Source: Methanobacterium sp. (lineage in GTDB: Archaea > Methanobacteriota > Methanobacteria > Methanobacteriales > Methanobacteriaceae). From it: a stretch of DNA of 6,063 nucleotides. The translations under genes were made by a program, and so were the position numbers. The stretch spans positions 4,444-10,506 of the forward strand of contig PMNN01000061.1 in the NCBI GenBank assembly GCA_003161815.1. Direction: 5' to 3'. Each line of letters begins with the position of its first letter. The first letter of the stretch is position 1. Of the stretch, positions 5,047 to 6,063 are shown piece by piece. The notes beneath the pieces were generated by a model. It had not been told where the DNA came from. It saw nothing but the letters and a program-made list of their open reading frames with translations, and ran no database searches.

Positions 5047-6063
5047 ATGATTTTTAATTATTTTGAGGACGGGAAATTTTTATACAACTCACAATCCGCT
5101 GTTCTTTTAATGAAAATTCCTAGCAGTGATGATAAAGATTTCAATAAAATTAAAAAATTGAAAAATGAAAATCTCGAATCAAAAATAAGTAACAATGATT
5201 TTGATTTTTCGAAAGCTAAATTATTTAATTTTACACTAAATGATAGAGAAATTGAATCAGATTTAATTTTTGATGATGCCATAATTTCAGGAGATGTAAA
5301 TCTTCGAGACATTAAGATTAACGGCAGTCTTAATCTTAATAAAGTACGAATTGATGGAAATCTAACGCTTAATAATGTTGATATTAAAGGAAGTCTTAAT
5401 TTTGATGAAGGACAAACCAGTGGAAACATAAAAATATTTGAATCACAGATTGGAAAACTGCATTTATATCAGATTAAAATAAGCGAACTTCTTCTAATTA
5501 GAGATAGTAAAATCAATTTTATTTTCGCGAATGGAGAATACAAAAATAATAAAAGTAAACTGAATGAAAATAAAGTATATTTTATCTTGAAAAATAAATT
5601 TTACAAATCTTACTATTTTTTCTTAAAAATTAGAAAATATGCACTGTCATTATTTGATTTACATTATAATAGTATAGAAGAAAAATATGGCATTAATGGC
5701 TCTATTTATATATTGAATTCGGAGATTATAGTCTGCTCTATGTCTTTATTGAATATTGGACGTATAAATAGTGATTTTTCAATTTTTCTTGAAGATGTTA
5801 AGATATACGAATATTTAAATTTTATTGATTGTTATATCAAAAGCTCAATACTTTTGAAGAGAGTCACCGTAGATGGGGATTGTATTTTTAATGGAAGCAG
5901 AATAAAAGGTAGTTTTGATTTTACACTCTCGAGAATTAGAGAAAAGTTAGATTTTGAGTGGGTAATATTTTATTCTCCCTACGGGAAAGAGGCTGCTTCT
6001 AGACAAGCTAAAAGAACATGGGAAAAACTTGGTGACAGTGAAAAAACTGATAAATATTGCTAT
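5047..6063 (+). CDS. beta-helix / pentapeptide-like repeat protein, 3' end outside the window
   Basis: An open frame from ATG 5047 runs through the right edge: 339 codons with no stop. Residues 1-70 are charged and lack a signal peptide. Residues 82-141 form a regular array with an 11-residue period beginning with Gly (GDVNLRDIKIN, GSLNLNKVRID, GNLTLNNVDIK, GSLNFDEGQTS, then GNIKIFESQI), the alternating pattern of a right-handed beta-helix. After an insert rich in Lys, Asn, Tyr and Phe (160-215), irregular copies return (218-308), ending GDCIFNGSRIKGSFDF. The last visible part, YGKEAASRQAKRTWEKLGDSEKTDKYCY, is like the segment after such repeats in methanogen pentapeptide-repeat proteins, some of which I recall continuing into a membrane/ion-channel-like domain. 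That continuation cannot be seen here. Function unknown; membrane-linked scaffold or effector is a guess. Confidence 0.85.
   Translation, partial: MIFNYFEDGKFLYNSQSAVLLMKIPSSDDKDFNKIKKLKNENLESKISNNDFDFSKAKLFNFTLNDREIESDLIFDDAIISGDVNLRDIKINGSLNLNKVRIDGNLTLNNVDIKGSLNFDEGQTSGNIKIFESQIGKLHLYQIKISELLLIRDSKINFIFANGEYKNNKSKLNENKVYFILKNKFYKSYYFFLKIRKYALSLFDLHYNSIEEKYGINGSIYILNSEIIVCSMSLLNIGRINSDFSIFLEDVKIYEYLNFIDCYIKSSILLKRVTVDGDCIFNGSRIKGSFDFTLSRIREKLDFEWVIFYSPYGKEAASRQAKRTWEKLGDSEKTDKYCY
5290..5451 (+). repeat. 33-bp in-gene repeat array (11-codon beta-helix coils)
   Basis: Units start at 5290, 5323, 5356, 5389 and 5422 with an exact 33-bp step, each opening with a GG(A/C) glycine codon, usually followed by AGTCTTAAT-like codons. 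The copies at 5323 and 5389 share the near-identical opening GG(C/A)AGTCTTAAT. The exact spacing with divergent bases indicates selection for a structural repeat rather than recent slippage. Confidence 0.7.

Noticed and set aside
5058..5429. Minus-strand open frame of 123 codons with repetitive RLRLPLI-like segments
   Set aside because: It is the antisense image of the 33-bp repeats in the plus-strand beta-helix gene, so its repeats are a by-product.
1..6063. CRISPR array, tRNA, rRNA or insertion sequence
   Set aside because: No regularly spaced identical direct repeats, cloverleaf with CCA-proximal features, rRNA signatures, transposase motifs or terminal inverted repeats with target duplications were seen. 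The only regular repeats are inside coding genes.

Overview
The window is AT-rich and looks archaeal, most likely a methanogen of the Methanobacteriales type. Four things point there: a TrmB-family regulator beside a divergent drug-efflux-type transporter, Shine-Dalgarno sites of the GGTGA/GGTGAT kind (complementary to the archaeal 16S 3' end), TATA-type promoter boxes, and a right-edge beta-helix repeat protein of a style I associate with methanogens. Genus and species cannot be fixed from the sequence alone.

Left part (1-2640) is an ordinary, intact regulator/transporter pair. A 14-helix DHA2-type MFS exporter (minus strand, 89-1561) and a TrmB-like HTH regulator (plus strand, 1799-2614) are transcribed divergently from a 237-bp intergenic region. 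That region is full of palindromes: a 17-bp palindrome at 1636-1652, two inverted repeats built on TTTACTA/TAGTAAA, and two tandem TAGTAAAT copies near the predicted regulator start site. The simplest reading is that the regulator controls itself and the exporter. A possible next gene on the minus strand begins 23 bases from the left edge.

Middle part (2640-3413) holds no convincing intact gene. Positions 2673-2928 contain two short overlapping frames that may be the tail of one broken gene. The remaining ~485 bp is AT-rich sequence with small hairpins and T-runs, and ends in a plausible promoter for the next gene.

Right part (3414-6063) looks like an accessory region. A 404-residue protein has a serine/alanine-rich N-terminus made of degenerate ESMASF-type repeats and a C-terminal RHKIMHG motif. 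That motif fits the R-x4-H signature of HEPN ribonuclease/toxin domains. Directly after its TAG stop the same frame stays open for 95 more codons and carries an AbrB/SpoVT-like stretch (KKGYLALPPQVRKEL). An overlapping frame then continues the coding-like character to 4995, so this segment is probably a damaged gene or a read-through extension. Finally, an ORF starting at 5047 runs off the right edge. It has at least 339 codons, an 11-residue beta-helix-like repeat array and the start of a conserved-looking KEAASRQAKRTWEKLGD segment. The combination of a HEPN-like protein, a possible AbrB-like antitoxin-type remnant and a repeat/possible membrane effector makes this the best candidate for an undescribed defence or toxin-type locus, but that role is inference.
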